A stretch of DNA of 64,000 bases from Typhlomys cinereus. Its lineage: Eukaryota; Chordata; Mammalia; Rodentia; Platacanthomyidae. The notes beneath the pieces were generated by a model, which saw nothing but the letters and a program-made list of their open reading frames with translations, ran no database searches and was not told the origin of the DNA. Position 1 is the first letter of the stretch; each line of letters begins with the position of its first letter. Positions 24,462 through 36,744 of this stretch are shown here, in pieces. The stretch covers positions 965,512-1,029,511 of the forward strand of contig JALPQD010000512.1 of the NCBI GenBank assembly GCA_023101885.1, in the 5' to 3' direction. The translations under genes were made by a program, and so were the position numbers.

Positions 24462-25137
24462 CACAGGGAGGCTGTCATGTTTCAGTGAGCCTGTGATGTC
24501 ATAGTGAGGCTGTGAAGTAACAGTAAGGCTATAACATCAGGATCGATGCTGTGAAGTCATAGTTGGACAATGAATTCAGAGTTGAGCCTGTGATGTCACA
24601 GTGAGGCTGTCATGTCACAGTGAGGCTATAACCTCAGAGTGAGGCTGTGATGTCACAGTGAGGCTGTGTTGTCACAGTGAGGCTGTCATGTCACAGTAAG
24701 GTTATAACCTCAGAGTGAGGCTGTGATGTCACAGTGAGGCTGTGTTGTCACCAGTGATGCCATAATATCACAGTGAGGCTGAGATGTCAGTGGAGTGAGA
24801 CTATGACATCACAATGAGGATGTGATTTCAGTGGTTAGGCTGTGAAAGCAGAATAAGGCTGGTGTGAATGATGAGAATATGATGTCACAGTGAGGCTGGC
24901 ATATCATTGGTGAGACTGTGATGCCACCATGAGTCTTTGATGTCACCATGAAGGTTGTAGGTCACTGTGGGCTGTCATGTCACCATGATGTGAAATCACT
25001 CTGGAAGCTGTGATATCACAGCGAGGCTGTGATGTCAGTAGAAACGGTGATGCTACTGTGAGGCTATGATGTCAGTGGTGATGCTCTGAAGTGATTTTGA
25101 GGCTGTAATGTCACAGTGAGGCTATGTCAGAAGTGTA
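24462..25137 (+). repeat. Minisatellite B, segment between two LTRs
   Basis: About 676 bp of the 19-bp array in plus orientation, including two near-identical passes of a roughly 90-bp phrase (CTGTCATGTCACAGTGAGGCTATAACCTCAGAGTG and close variants at about 24,608-24,750). It has the same right-domain character as the flanking segments and no gene. Confidence 0.9.
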
Positions 25138-25543
25138 TGTTGTAGTCATCCTGCAATATTGCCAATTAATAACCATCAAACGGCTTCAGAGAACAAGGAT
25201 TTATTCTTTTACAATTCCTGGTTATAGTTCTTAGTACTATACAGCTTGATGGGAACTAGGGCTGAGGGAACTGGCCACACCATTACTGCATAATGGCTGA
25301 GAGATGGATAATACTTACTTGCCAGACCAGCATGTCTGGGCAAGTGAACAGAAGGATGACAACTCTCCCAACCAGCTCTCTGTGATTTATCCAAGGCCGA
25401 ATCCAACCCACAGTTGGCTTCCCCATCAGCTAGACAATCTCCTTCAGGTTTGCTCTGGGCTTAACTCAACCATCAACTCTTCCAACTGTGCCCAGAGCTC
25501 AAACCCTCAACAGTCAAGTTGACACATGTGCTTAACTATGACA
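25138..25543 (-). mobile_element. Antisense solo MaLR-like LTR in array B
   Basis: A 406-bp island whose reverse complement starts TGTCATAGTTAAGC, contains TGTCAACTTGACTGTTGAGG and an AATAAA signal, and ends GACTACAACA. It is the same family as 6197-6625 and the LTRs of the element at 59236-61320. The 5-bp flanks depend on the exact border. GTATG occurs on both sides if the element is taken as 25140-25543; with canonical TG...CA ends the flanks are GTGTA and GTATG. The opposed reading frames inside it (25209-25406 minus, 25304-25522 plus) are chance frames. Confidence 0.8.
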
Positions 25544-28500
25544 GTATGAATGTGATGTCACCACGAGGCTATTATGACAGTGGCAAGGCTGATGTCACAG
25601 CGAGTGTGATGACACAATGAAGCTGTCATGTCACTGTAAGAATGCAATGTCACAGTGAGGCTCTGAGGACACTGTGTGGCTTTGATGTCATAGTGAGGTT
25701 TCGATGACACAGTGATGTTGTGATGTCACTGGAAAAGTTCGGATGGCACAATGAGTCTGTGATATTAGTGGTGATGTTAGTGTGATGTTAGTGGTGTCAC
25801 AATAAGGTTGTGATGTAACAGGTGAAGGTGTGATGTCACCATAAGGCTGGAATGTCAGTGGTGAGAAAGATGTTATAGTGAGTCTATGACTGGTGAGGCT
25901 GTGATTTCAGTAGTGTACCTATGTGACACTGGTGAAACTGTGATGTCAAAGGCTTTGTTGTCATTGGTGTGGGAGGAATGTCAGTGTTCTGAACAACATC
26001 AATAGCGATGTCACAGGTGAGGCTGTGCTATCACTGGTTAGGCTGTGATGTCACAATGAGGCTGTGATGTCATGTGAAGATTGGATGTCACTGTGGGCTG
26101 CCATGTCACTGTGAGGTGATAACACTCTGTAAGCTGTGATGTCACGGTGAGGTTGTGACATCAGTGGCAAGACTGATGTCACAATGAGACTATGATGTAA
26201 CCGGTGAGATGTGGTGTCAGTGGGCAGGTTGTGAGGTCACTGTGAGTCTGTGATGTTGCAGTGAGGTTCTAATGTCAGGGCTGACTCTATGAGATGTCAG
26301 TGGGGCTGTGACTTCAGGGGTGATGGTTGGACTTCACAGTGAGTTTAGGATGACAGTGGTGAGGCTGTGCAGCCACACTGAGGCTGTAATGTCAGAGGAA
26401 AGGCTGTGATGTCACTGTGATGTTACCATGAGGTTATGATATCACAGTATGGCTGTGATATCAGTAGTGACCAACTATGACATCACAGTTTTGCTGTGAT
26501 TTAGTGTTTGGGCTGTGATGTTAAAAGTGAGGTTGACGTCAGTGTTGAGGCTGAGATATCACAGCAAGGCTCAGACGTTACTGGTGAGGCTGTAAAGCCC
26601 TAGTAAGGCTGTGGGGTCGCTTTTGAGGCTGTCGCCTGACCATGAGCCTGAGATGTCAGTGATGAAGCTGTGGTGTCATAGCGAGGCTAGACAGGCTGTC
26701 CGTGGTGTCACTGATGCTATGATTTCAGAGTTTAGCCTGTTATGTGACAGTGAGACTGTGATGTCACACGTGAGGCTGTATTGTCACCGTGAGGGTGTGA
26801 TGTGAGAAATGAGGCTATAATGCCACAGTGAGGCTGTGATATCACTCTGCAGCTGAGATTTCCCTATGAAGCTGTGATATCAGAGAGGTTGTGAGGTCAC
26901 AGTGAGGCTGTGAGGTCACTGTGGAAGATGTGATGTCAGTGGAAGGCTGATTTCACCATGACACTGTCATGCAACATTTGAGTCTACGATGTAACAGGTT
27001 AGACTGTAAGGTCACAGTGATGTTGTGAGGTCACTGTGAGGCTGTGATATCTGTGGAAAGATTAATGTCACAGTGAGGCAGTGATGTAACATGTGAGGCT
27101 GTGATGTCACTGTTTATGATATCAAAGTCTATGATGACACTGCTGAGGCTGTCACATTACTCTGAGCCTGTGCTAAATGTGGTGAGGATGTGGTGTCCTG
27201 GGAAGGCTATGTAGGATACCAGTAGTGAGGCTGTGAAGTCACAATTATGCTGTGATGTCACAGTGCAGCTGTGAGGTCAGTAGTTAGGCTGTATTTTCAG
27301 AAGTGAGACTGATGTGAGAGATGAAGCTGAGATGTCTCATTGATGATGCAATATGACTGATGAGGTCATGATGCCACAGTGAGGATGTGATGCCACAATG
27401 AGGCTGTGGTGTCACCGGTGAGGCTGTAAAATATGGGTGAGCTGTGATTTCACAGTAATGCTGTCCTGACACAGTGTGGATGGGATGTCACAATGAGGTT
27501 GTGATTTCATAGTGAGGTCGTGATGTCAGTAGAGACTGTGCTTTCACAGGGCGACTATGTCATTGGTGAAGTTGTATTGTCACTGGTGAGACTTTAATAT
27601 CACAGTGAGTTTATTGTGTCAAACTGAGGCTGTGATATCACAGTGAGGCTATGATGGCAGAGGTGAAGCTTTATGTGACAGTAATGCTTTGCTATCACTG
27701 TATGGCTGTGATGTCCCAATGAGGCTGTGATATCACTGTAAGATTGTGATGTCATTTGGGAAGTTTGTGATGTCACAATGAGGTTGTGATGTCAACAGTG
27801 ACACTGTGTGTCCCAGGGAGGCTGTCATGTTTCAATGGGCCTGTGAGATCTATGGTGAGGCTGTAGTGTCATAATGAGGCTAAGTAGGATGTCAGTTATG
27901 AGAGTATGATGCTACATTGAGGGTATGATTTCATAGGTGAGTCAGTGATATCATATTGAGGCTGTGATGAAACAGTGAGGCTATAATGTCAGAATCGATG
28001 CTGTGATGTCAGAGTGAGGCTGTGTTCTCGCCAGTGATGCCGTGATATCACGGTGAGTCTGTGATGTCAGTGGAGAGAGACTATGACATCACAGTGAGGC
28101 TGTGATGTCAGTGGAGTGAGACTATGACATCAGTGAGGATGTGATTTCAGTGGTTAGGCTGTGATATCAGAATGAGGCTGATGTGAGTGATGAGGTTGTA
28201 ATGTCACAATGAGGCTGGCATGCCACTTCATGAAGCTATGTTGTCACCATGAGCCTATGATGTCACAGGGAGTTGGTGATGTCCCAGTGGAGGCAGCGAT
28301 GCCAGTAGTGAAGGTGTGATGTCACAATAAGGCTGTAATGTCAGTGGTGAGAAAGATGTCATAGTGAGTCTATGGTGTCACTGGGGAGCCTATGATGTCA
28401 GTGGTAAGACTGAAGTCACAATGAGGCTATGATGTAACAGGTGAGCATGTGGTGTCAGTGGGCACTCTTTGAAACCACTGTGAGTCTGTGATGACACCAT

Positions 28501-31500
28501 GAGGCTTTGATGTCACCATGTGTCTGTGGTGTCCTCGTGAGCCTGTGATTTCACAGGGAGTTGATGATGTGATTTCAGAGGTTGGCCTGTTATGTCACAG
28601 TGAGGCAATGATGTGAGAGGTGAACCTGTGATGTCACAGTGAGGCTGTGATGTCAGAAATGTGACTAAATGCCTCAGTGATATTGTGATATCACTTTGAA
28701 GCTGTGATGTCACTATGAGCTTGTGATGTCACTGAGAAGCAGTGAGGTCTCTGTGAGGCTGTGATGTCTGTGGGAAGATTGATGTCACAATGAGGCAGTG
28801 ATGTAAGATGTGAGGCTGTGATGTCACTGTTTATGATGTGAAAGGCTATGATGTCACTGCTAAGGTTGTCACGTCACTGTGAGACTGTGATAACTGTGAT
28901 GGGCTGTGGTGTCATAGTAAGGCTAGATAAGATACCAGTGGTGAGGCTGTGATGTCACCAGGAGGCCGTGATAGCAGAATGATGTTGTGATGTCACAGTG
29001 CAGCTGTGAGGTCAGTGGTTAGGCTGTAATTTCAGAAGTGACTCATGTGAGAGATGAGGCTGATATGTTGTATTGATGATGTGATATGTCTGGTGAACCA
29101 GTGATGTCATAGTGAGGTTATGATGTCACCATGAGGTTGTAGTGTGACTGGTGAAGCTATATCTTGGTCAGCCTGTCCTATCAGTGGTGAGGCTGTAATG
29201 TTCCAGTGATGATGGGCTGGCAGTGTGTGGCTGTGTTGTCACAGTGAGGTTTTGATGTCACAGTGAGGTTGTGATGTCAGTAGTGACTGTTTTTCACAGG
29301 GACAGTATGTCATTGGTGAGGTTGAATTGTCACTGGTGAGGCTTTCATGTCTCAGTGAGTTTATTGTGTCAAACTGAGGCTGTGATGTCACAGTGAGGCT
29401 ATGATGACAGAGATGAAGCTTTCTGTCAAAGTCATGCTTTGATGGCACATTATGGCTGTGATGTCACAATGAGGCTATGATGTGACTGTGAAGTTATGAT
29501 TTCACTGGGGAAGTTGTGATGTCACAGTGAGTTTGTGATGTCAATAGTGACACTGTGGTGTCACAGGGAGGTTATCATGTTTCATTGAGCCTGTAAGGTC
29601 AATGGTGAGGCTGTGGTGACACAGTGAGTATAGGTAGGATGTCAGTGATGATCATATGATGCCACATTGAGGGTAGGATTTCAGAGGTGAGCCTCTGATG
29701 ACATAGTGAAGCTGTCATGCCACAGCGAGGCTATAACCTCAGAGGTAAGGCTATGATGTCACAGTGATGCTGTGATGTCAGTGGAGTGAGACTGTGACAT
29801 CACAGTGAGGATGTGATTTCAGTGGATAGGCTGTGATATCAGAATGAGCCTGATGTGAATGATGCGAGTATGATGTCACTGTGAGGCTGGCATGTCACTG
29901 GTAAGGCTGTGATGACACTGTGACTCTTTGATATTGCTGTGTGACTGTTGTGTGACTGTGAACCCGTGATGTCACAGGCACTTGATGATGTCACGGTGGA
30001 GGCTGTGAGGTCATAGTGAGACTGTGATGTTAGTGGCAAGGCTGAGGTAACAGTGAGGTTATGATGTCAGTGGTCATGCTGTGAAACCACATTGAGGCTG
30101 TGATATCAGTGGCAAGGCTGAGATCACTGGTGAGGCTATAATGTCAGTGGTGAAACTATTATGTGACATTGACACTGATGAGGCTGTGATGTCAATGGCT
30201 GTGTTGTCACTGGTGTATCAGTGATGTCAGTGTTCTGACTAATGTCAGTGGTGAGGCTTATATCACAGGTGAGGATGTGCTGTCATTGATGAGTCTGTGA
30301 TGGCACACTGAGGCTATGATGTGACTGAAGATTATATGTCACTGTGGGCAGTCATGTCACCCTGAGAGGTTATCACTCTGGAAGCTGTAATGTCACATTG
30401 AGGATGTGATATCACTGGCAAGACTGATGCCACATGAGCCTGTTGTGTCAGTGGACAGATTGTCAGGTCATTGTTAGGATGTGATGCCACCATGAGGCTA
30501 TGATGTCACTGTTTTGCTGTGGTGACACTGTGAGCCCATGATGTTACAGGGAGTTAGTGATGTTATGATGGAGGCTATGAGGCCACAGTGAGATTATGAT
30601 GTCTGTGTCAAGGCTGATGTCACAGTGAAGCTAGGATGTCAGTGGTGATGCTGTGATGACACATTGAGTCTGTGATGTCACAGTGCAGCTATGTCAGAGG
30701 TGTTTGTGCAATGTCATCATGAAGCTAATGTCACAGTGACTTTGTGATGTCACAGTGAGGCTGTGATGGGACTGTCAGGTTGTAATGTGACAGTGAGTCT
30801 GTGAGGACATAATGTGGCTATGATGTCATAGTGAAGTTCTGAAGACACAGTGATGTTGTGATGTCACTGAAGAGGTTTTGATTGCACAGTGAGGTCGTGA
30901 TGTTAGTGGTAAGGCTGATGTCACAATGAGGCTGTGATGTAACTGGTAATGGTGTGATGTCGCAATAAGGCTGGAATGTCAGTGGTGAGAAAGATGTCAT
31001 AGTGAGTCTATGATGTTATTGCTGAGGCTATGATGTCAGTGGTAAACCTATTAAGTGACAGTGTCACGGATGAGGCTGTGATGACAAAAGCTGTGTTGTC
31101 CGTGGTGTGACAGGGAAGACAGTACTCTGACTAATGTCAGTGGCAACTCTGATGTCATATGTGAGGCTGTGCTGTCTCTGGTGAGGCTGTGATGTGACAC
31201 TGAGGCTGTGATGTCACTATGAAGGTTGTATTTCACTGTGGGTTGTCATGTCACCATGAGGTAATATAACTTAGAAGTTGAGATGTTACAGTGAAGTTGT
31301 GATGTCAGTGACAAGACTGATGTCACAATGAGGCTATGATGGAACTGGTGAGCCTGTGAGGTCAGTGGCAGCTTTTGAGATCACTGTGATGCTGTGATGT
31401 CTCAGAGAGGCTCAGATATATTTGAGGCTATGACATCAGGGATGATGCATAGATTTCAGAGTGAGGTTAGGATGTCCATGGTGAGGCTGTGCAGTCACAC

Positions 31501-34500
31501 TGTGGCTGTGATGTCAGAGGAGAGGCTGTGATGTCACTGTTAGTTGATGATGTTACCATGAGGTTGTGATGTCACAGTGAAGCTGTGATGTCAGTGGTAA
31601 GACTGATGTCACAATGAGGCTATGATTTAACAGTGCAGCCTGTGGTGTCAGTGTGTAGGTTGTGAGGTCGCTATGAGGCTGTGATGTCACAGTGAGGCTA
31701 TGATGTATGGGCTGATAGTATTATTTTTCAGTGAATCTGTAACATCAGGGTTGATCTTGGATTTCACAGTTAGGATAGTACGTCAGTGGTGAAGCTGTGC
31801 TGTCACTGTGAGGCTGTGATGTTACCGTGAGGTTGTGATGTCATAGTAAGGCTGTGATATAAATGGTGAAAGACTATGACATCACACTTCAGCTGAGATT
31901 TCAGTGGTTAGGCTGTGATGTCAGGAGTGAGGCTGATGTCAGTGATGAGGCTGAGGTGTCACAGTGAGGCTGGGATGTTACTGGTGAGGCTATGATGCCA
32001 CCATGAGGATGTGGTGTCACCATTAAGGCTGTCATGAGACTGTGAGCCTGTAGTGTCAGAGATGAGGCTATGGTGTCATAGCAAGGATAGACAGGATGTT
32101 CATGGTGTCACTGATGCTATGATTTCAGAAGTCAGCCTGTTATGTCTCAGTGAGGGTGTGATGTCAGAAATTAGGCTATGATGACACAGTGAGAATGTGA
32201 TATTACTTTGAAGCTGCGATATCACTGTGATACTGTGACATCACAGAGAAATTGTGGTATCACAGTGAGGCTGTGAGGTCACTGTGTAAGATGTGATGTC
32301 AGTGGCAAGGCTTATTTCCCCAAGAGGCTATGATGTAATAGGTTAGTCTATGAAGTAATGGGTTAGACTGTGAGGACATAGTGAGGCTGTGATGTCTGTG
32401 GGAAGATTGATGTCACAATGAGGCAGTGATGTAACATGTGAGACTGTGCTATCACAGTTTGTGATGTCAAAGGCTATTATGTCACTGCGGAGGGTGACAC
32501 ATTAATGTTAATTTGTGCTATAATGTAGTAATGCTGTGGAGTCATAGTAAGTCTAGGTAAGATACCAGTAAGAAGTGAGACTCATGTGAGAGATGAGGCT
32601 GAGATGTCCCATAGTTGATGTGATATAACTGGTAAGGCTGTGATGACACAGTTAGGCTGTGATGCCACAGCGTGGCTGTAGTGTCACAGTTGAGGCTGTA
32701 AGCCTGAGATGTCAGGGATGAGACTGTGGTGTTATAGCGAGGCTAGGCAGAATGTCCATGGTGTCACTGATGCTATGATTTTAGATATCAGCCTGTTATG
32801 TCACAGTGAGCCTGTGATGTCAGAAATGAAGCTGTGATGTCACAGTGAGGCTGTGATATCAGAAATGAGGCTATAGTGCCACAGTGAGGCTGTGATATCA
32901 CTGTGAATCTGTGATGTCACTCTGAGGCTATGACATCACAGAGAGATTGTGATGTCACAGTGAGGCTGTGAGGTCAATGTCGAAGATGTGATTACAGTGA
33001 CAAGGCTGATTTCAACATGAAGCTATGATGTAACAAGTGAGTCTATGATGTAACAGGTTAGACTGTGAGGTCACAGTGAGGCTGTGAAGTCAGTGTGAGG
33101 CTGTGATACTTGTGGGAAGATTGATTTCACAGTGAGGCAGTGATGCAACATATGAAGCTGTGGTGTCACTGTTTATGATGTCAAAGCCTATGATGTCACT
33201 GCTGAGGCTTTCATGTTACTGTGAGCCTGTGCTAACTGTAGCAATATTTATTTCACAATGAGGCTACGATGTAACAGGTGAGCCTGTTTTGTCAGTGGGC
33301 AGATTGTGACATCACTGTGAGGATGTGATGTTTCAGTGAGGCTCTGATGTCAGTGCTGACTCTATGAGATTTCAGTTAGGCTGTGACATCGGTGGTGATG
33401 CTTGGATTTCACAGTGAGGTTAGGACATCAGTGGGGAGGTTGTGCAGTCACAGTGAGGCTGTGATGTCATAGGAGAGGCTGTGATGTTAATGTGAGGTTG
33501 TGATGCCAGTATTGTCTGTGCTCATACAGGGAGTCTATGTCATTGGTGAGGCTGTATTGTCACTGAGGAGGCTCTAATGTCACAATGAGTTTATTTTGTC
33601 AAACTGAGGCTATGATGTCAGAGGTGAAGCTTTATGTCACAGTGATGCTTTGATTGCACCATATGGCTGTGATGTCAGGATGATTATATGAGATGCCAGT
33701 GAGGCTGTGACATCAGGGGTGATGGTTGGATTTCACAGTTAGATTAAGACGTCAGAGGGGATACTGTGTAGTCATACTGAGGCTGTGATGTCAGAGGAGA
33801 GGCTGTGATGTCACTGTGAGGCTGTGATGTCAATGTCGGGTTGTGATATCACAATGAGGCTGTGATATCAGTGATGGTAGACTATGATATCACAGTTCAG
33901 TTGAGGTTTCAGTGGTTAGGCTGTGATGTCAGAAGTGATGCTGATGTCAGTGATGAGGCTGAGATGTCACAGTGAGGCTGTGATATCACAGAGAGGCTAT
34001 AACCTCAGAGTTGAGGCTGTGATGTCAGATGTGGGGCCATGATGTCCCGCTGAAGCTGTGATAGTTGTATATCACTATGGACTTTCATGTCACTGTGAGT
34101 TGATATCACTCTGGAAGCTGTGATGTTACAGTAACTCTGTGGTGTCAGTGGCAAGACTGATGTTACACTGAGGCTATGATGTAACAGGAGAACCTGTGGT
34201 GTCAGTGGGCAGGTTATGAGGTCACTGTGAGGCTATGATTTTGTAGTGAGGCTCTGATCTCAGGGCTGATTCTTTGAGATGTCAATGAGGCTGTGACATG
34301 AGGGGTGATGGTTGGATTTCACAGTGAGTTTAGGATGTCAATGGTTAGGCTGTGCTGTCAGAGTGAGGTTGTGATGTTAGAGGAGAAGCTATGATGGCAC
34401 AGTGAAACTGTAATAACACTATGAGGCTGTGATGTTACGGTGAGGCTGTAATGTCAGAAATGAGACTGTAATGCCACAGTGAGGCTGTTATATCACTGTG

Positions 34501-35516
34501 AAGCTGTGATATCACTGTGAGGCTGTGACATCACAGCAAGGTGGTGATGTCACAGTAAGTCTGTGAGGTCACTGTGAAAGATATGATGCCAGAGATAAGG
34601 CAGATTTCACCATGATGCTATGATGTAACAGGTGAGACTATAACTTAAGAGGTTAGACTTTGAGGTCACAGTGAGGCTGTGAGATCACTGTGGCTGTGAT
34701 ATCTCTGGGAATATTGATGTCCCAATGAGCGAATAATGTAAATGTGAGGCCGTGGTGTCACTATTTATGATATCAAAGGCTATGATATCACTGCTGACGT
34801 TGTCTCATCACTGTGAGCCTGTGCTATCTGTGGTAAGGCTGTGTTGTCATGGCAAGTCAGGTACAATATCACTGGTGAGGCTGTGATGTCACAGTGTGGC
34901 TGTGATGTCACTATGAATCTGTGATGCCACAGTGAATCTGTGATGCCACAGTGAATCTCTGTTGGCACAGTGTGGCTGTTATGTCACAGTCAGGTTGTGA
35001 TGTCATAGTGAGAAAATGATGTCCAGTGAGTGTGTTTCATAGGAAGCCTATGTCATTGTTAAGGCTGTATTGTTACTGGTGATGCTCTAATATCACAATG
35101 AGTTTTTTGTGTCAAACTGAGCATGTGATGTCACAGTGAGGCTGTGATGTCAGTGGTGATGCTATGATGTCATATGGAGGCTGTGATGTCACAGTGAGGC
35201 TATATCAAAGGTGTGTATATGATGTCCCCATGAGGCTATTATGTCAGTGGTAAGGCTGATGTCACAGAGAATTTGTGATGTCACAGTGAGGCTTTGATGG
35301 CACTGTTAGTTTGTAATATTACAGTGAAGCTGTGAGTACTCAATGTGGTTATGATGTCACCATGAGGCTCTGATGATACAGTGATGTTTTGATGTCATTG
35401 GAGTGGTTTGGATGGCACAATGAGGCTGTGATGTCAGTGGTGAAGGTGTGATGTCACAATAAGGCTGGAATGTCAGTGGTGAGAAAGATGTCATAGTGAG
35501 TTTATGATGTCACTGG
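25544..35516 (+). repeat. Minisatellite B, right domain, main segment
   Basis: About 10 kb of 19-bp units. Landmarks recur irregularly: GTGTTCTGACTA-like at about 25,990, 30,230 and 31,120, and GAGAAAGATGTCATAG-like at about 25,860, 28,345, 30,985 and 35,478. After subtracting insertions, many spacings are near 2.1-2.6 kb or about twice that, with an extra short interval of 890 bp. GTTTATGATGTCAAAGGC-like phrases cluster at 27.1, 28.8, 32.5, 33.2 and 34.8 kb. All frames in the segment (for example 28513-28713 minus, 31051-31236 minus) are repeat translations. Confidence 0.94.
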
Positions 35517-36744
35517 TTGTTGCTGAATCCCCACTGGGACAGCTCTGGAAAGAGGGAGAATTCAGCAGGGACATCGTGGGCTCAAGGTGATGGGGCGAGC
35601 AGACCTTTGGAGTCAAGCGAGAAACAGCAGGCAGAGGATGAGTTTGCTTCAGACTCACGATTGAGTGGCCCCTGACTAACATCAACTCTAGTAAACCTGA
35701 GCTCTATCAATTCCTGCCATTGTAGGTCCAGGCTGTGCAGTTCTGCCATTATTTCTGCTGCTGCCGCTGCTCTACACTCCTCCCAGGAGGAGCCCAACCC
35801 ATGGCAGGGGATTTCCACTTTGCTAACATTTTCTGTTGTCTTTCTATCTCTTCTCTCTGTGAATTTATCCTTCCTGTTGCTTGATAAGGATTTGGAAAGC
35901 AATTAGTCACTTCCTCAGTGAAGGATCCTTTAAGGCTTGCTATGATGCTAAGGAGGATGGGAACAAAGGGGGTTGAAGGCATATGGCCTTACTGGATTTC
36001 CCTCTTATGGGCCAGGAAGAGCACTCCCATAAAAATCTGTGGGTCCCAGACATTTTCTGGGGAAAATCAGGAGCTAAGATTAAAGCTTCTTCCCAAAAAT
36101 CATCTAAGTCCTTTGGTTTCACTTTGATCCTACGTAAGTCTAGTAGAGCCTTAAGGGCAATTAGCTTGGGTGCCTTCTGATGGGGCAGTAAATTACCAAT
36201 TATGGAGAGGAAAGCAGAGATGACTAGAAAGAGAGAAGACAAGGTGAAAGAGTGCAGAAAATAAAAAGCAATGACTAGAAACAAAGGTGAAAGTGAAAAC
36301 AACTCATAAAAGGGTAACAAATGTCCAAGGAGAGACCTAGTGCAGGACATATGCAGAGGCGTTTGGGATCTAAGCGTTCTGTGATTAGTGAAGGATTTCA
36401 AGGGTTCATTACTCCCCTGGGCCATATGCCTCTGGGTCAGGATTGACAAATTGATAGAACTTTCTCGATTCTGTGGGTGGTGGTGCATGGCCGTTTTTAG
36501 TTGGTGGAGCGATTTATCTGTTTAATTCTGATAACGAACGAAACTGGTGCTCCATCATGGGGTGGTGCCTCCTTCCCTTCGGAGTAGATGAAACACACAC
36601 TCTGATAAAGTTCAGTGAGTGGCCTCTTTGGTTTTGTGTTCTTGTGCCTATGGTGCCTGAAGTTGAGCAGATGGCCCCCTCCTCTTCCACTTTCCCTGTT
36701 GTCCATCATTGTGCTGTTACGGTTAGGAACACATAACCATGACA
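35517..36744 (-). mobile_element. Decayed endogenous retrovirus fragment, antisense
   Basis: About 1.23 kb of non-satellite sequence interrupts array B. On the minus strand it starts TGTCATGGTTATGTG, has a polypyrimidine leader (about 36,310-36,190), then a long frame (36488-35940) and continuation frames (35982-35749, 35902-35582) in shifted phases. The possible Gag-like portion is described separately. I could not find a matching second LTR, a clear primer-binding site or a target-site duplication. Borders are inferred only from where satellite units stop and resume. Alternative: another class of LTR element, or a two-step insertion with deletion of array sequence, because flanking array copies suggest that about 60 bp of array is missing here. 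Confidence 0.55.
35582..36190 (-). pseudogene. Possible retroviral Gag N-terminal remnant (broken)
   Basis: On the minus strand the C-terminal half of the frame ending at 35940 has a basic segment followed by KVKPKDLDDF and then APDFP. This resembles the matrix-region pattern of betaretrovirus-like (ERVK-class) Gag proteins. The following Gln/Arg/Ala-rich stretch continues in other phases (35982-35749 and 35902-35582), implying at least two frameshifts. No capsid, nucleocapsid, protease or polymerase region follows; the element ends into satellite. The match rests on recalled family pattern, not on a search, so the call is tentative. It cannot encode a functional protein. Confidence 0.4.
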
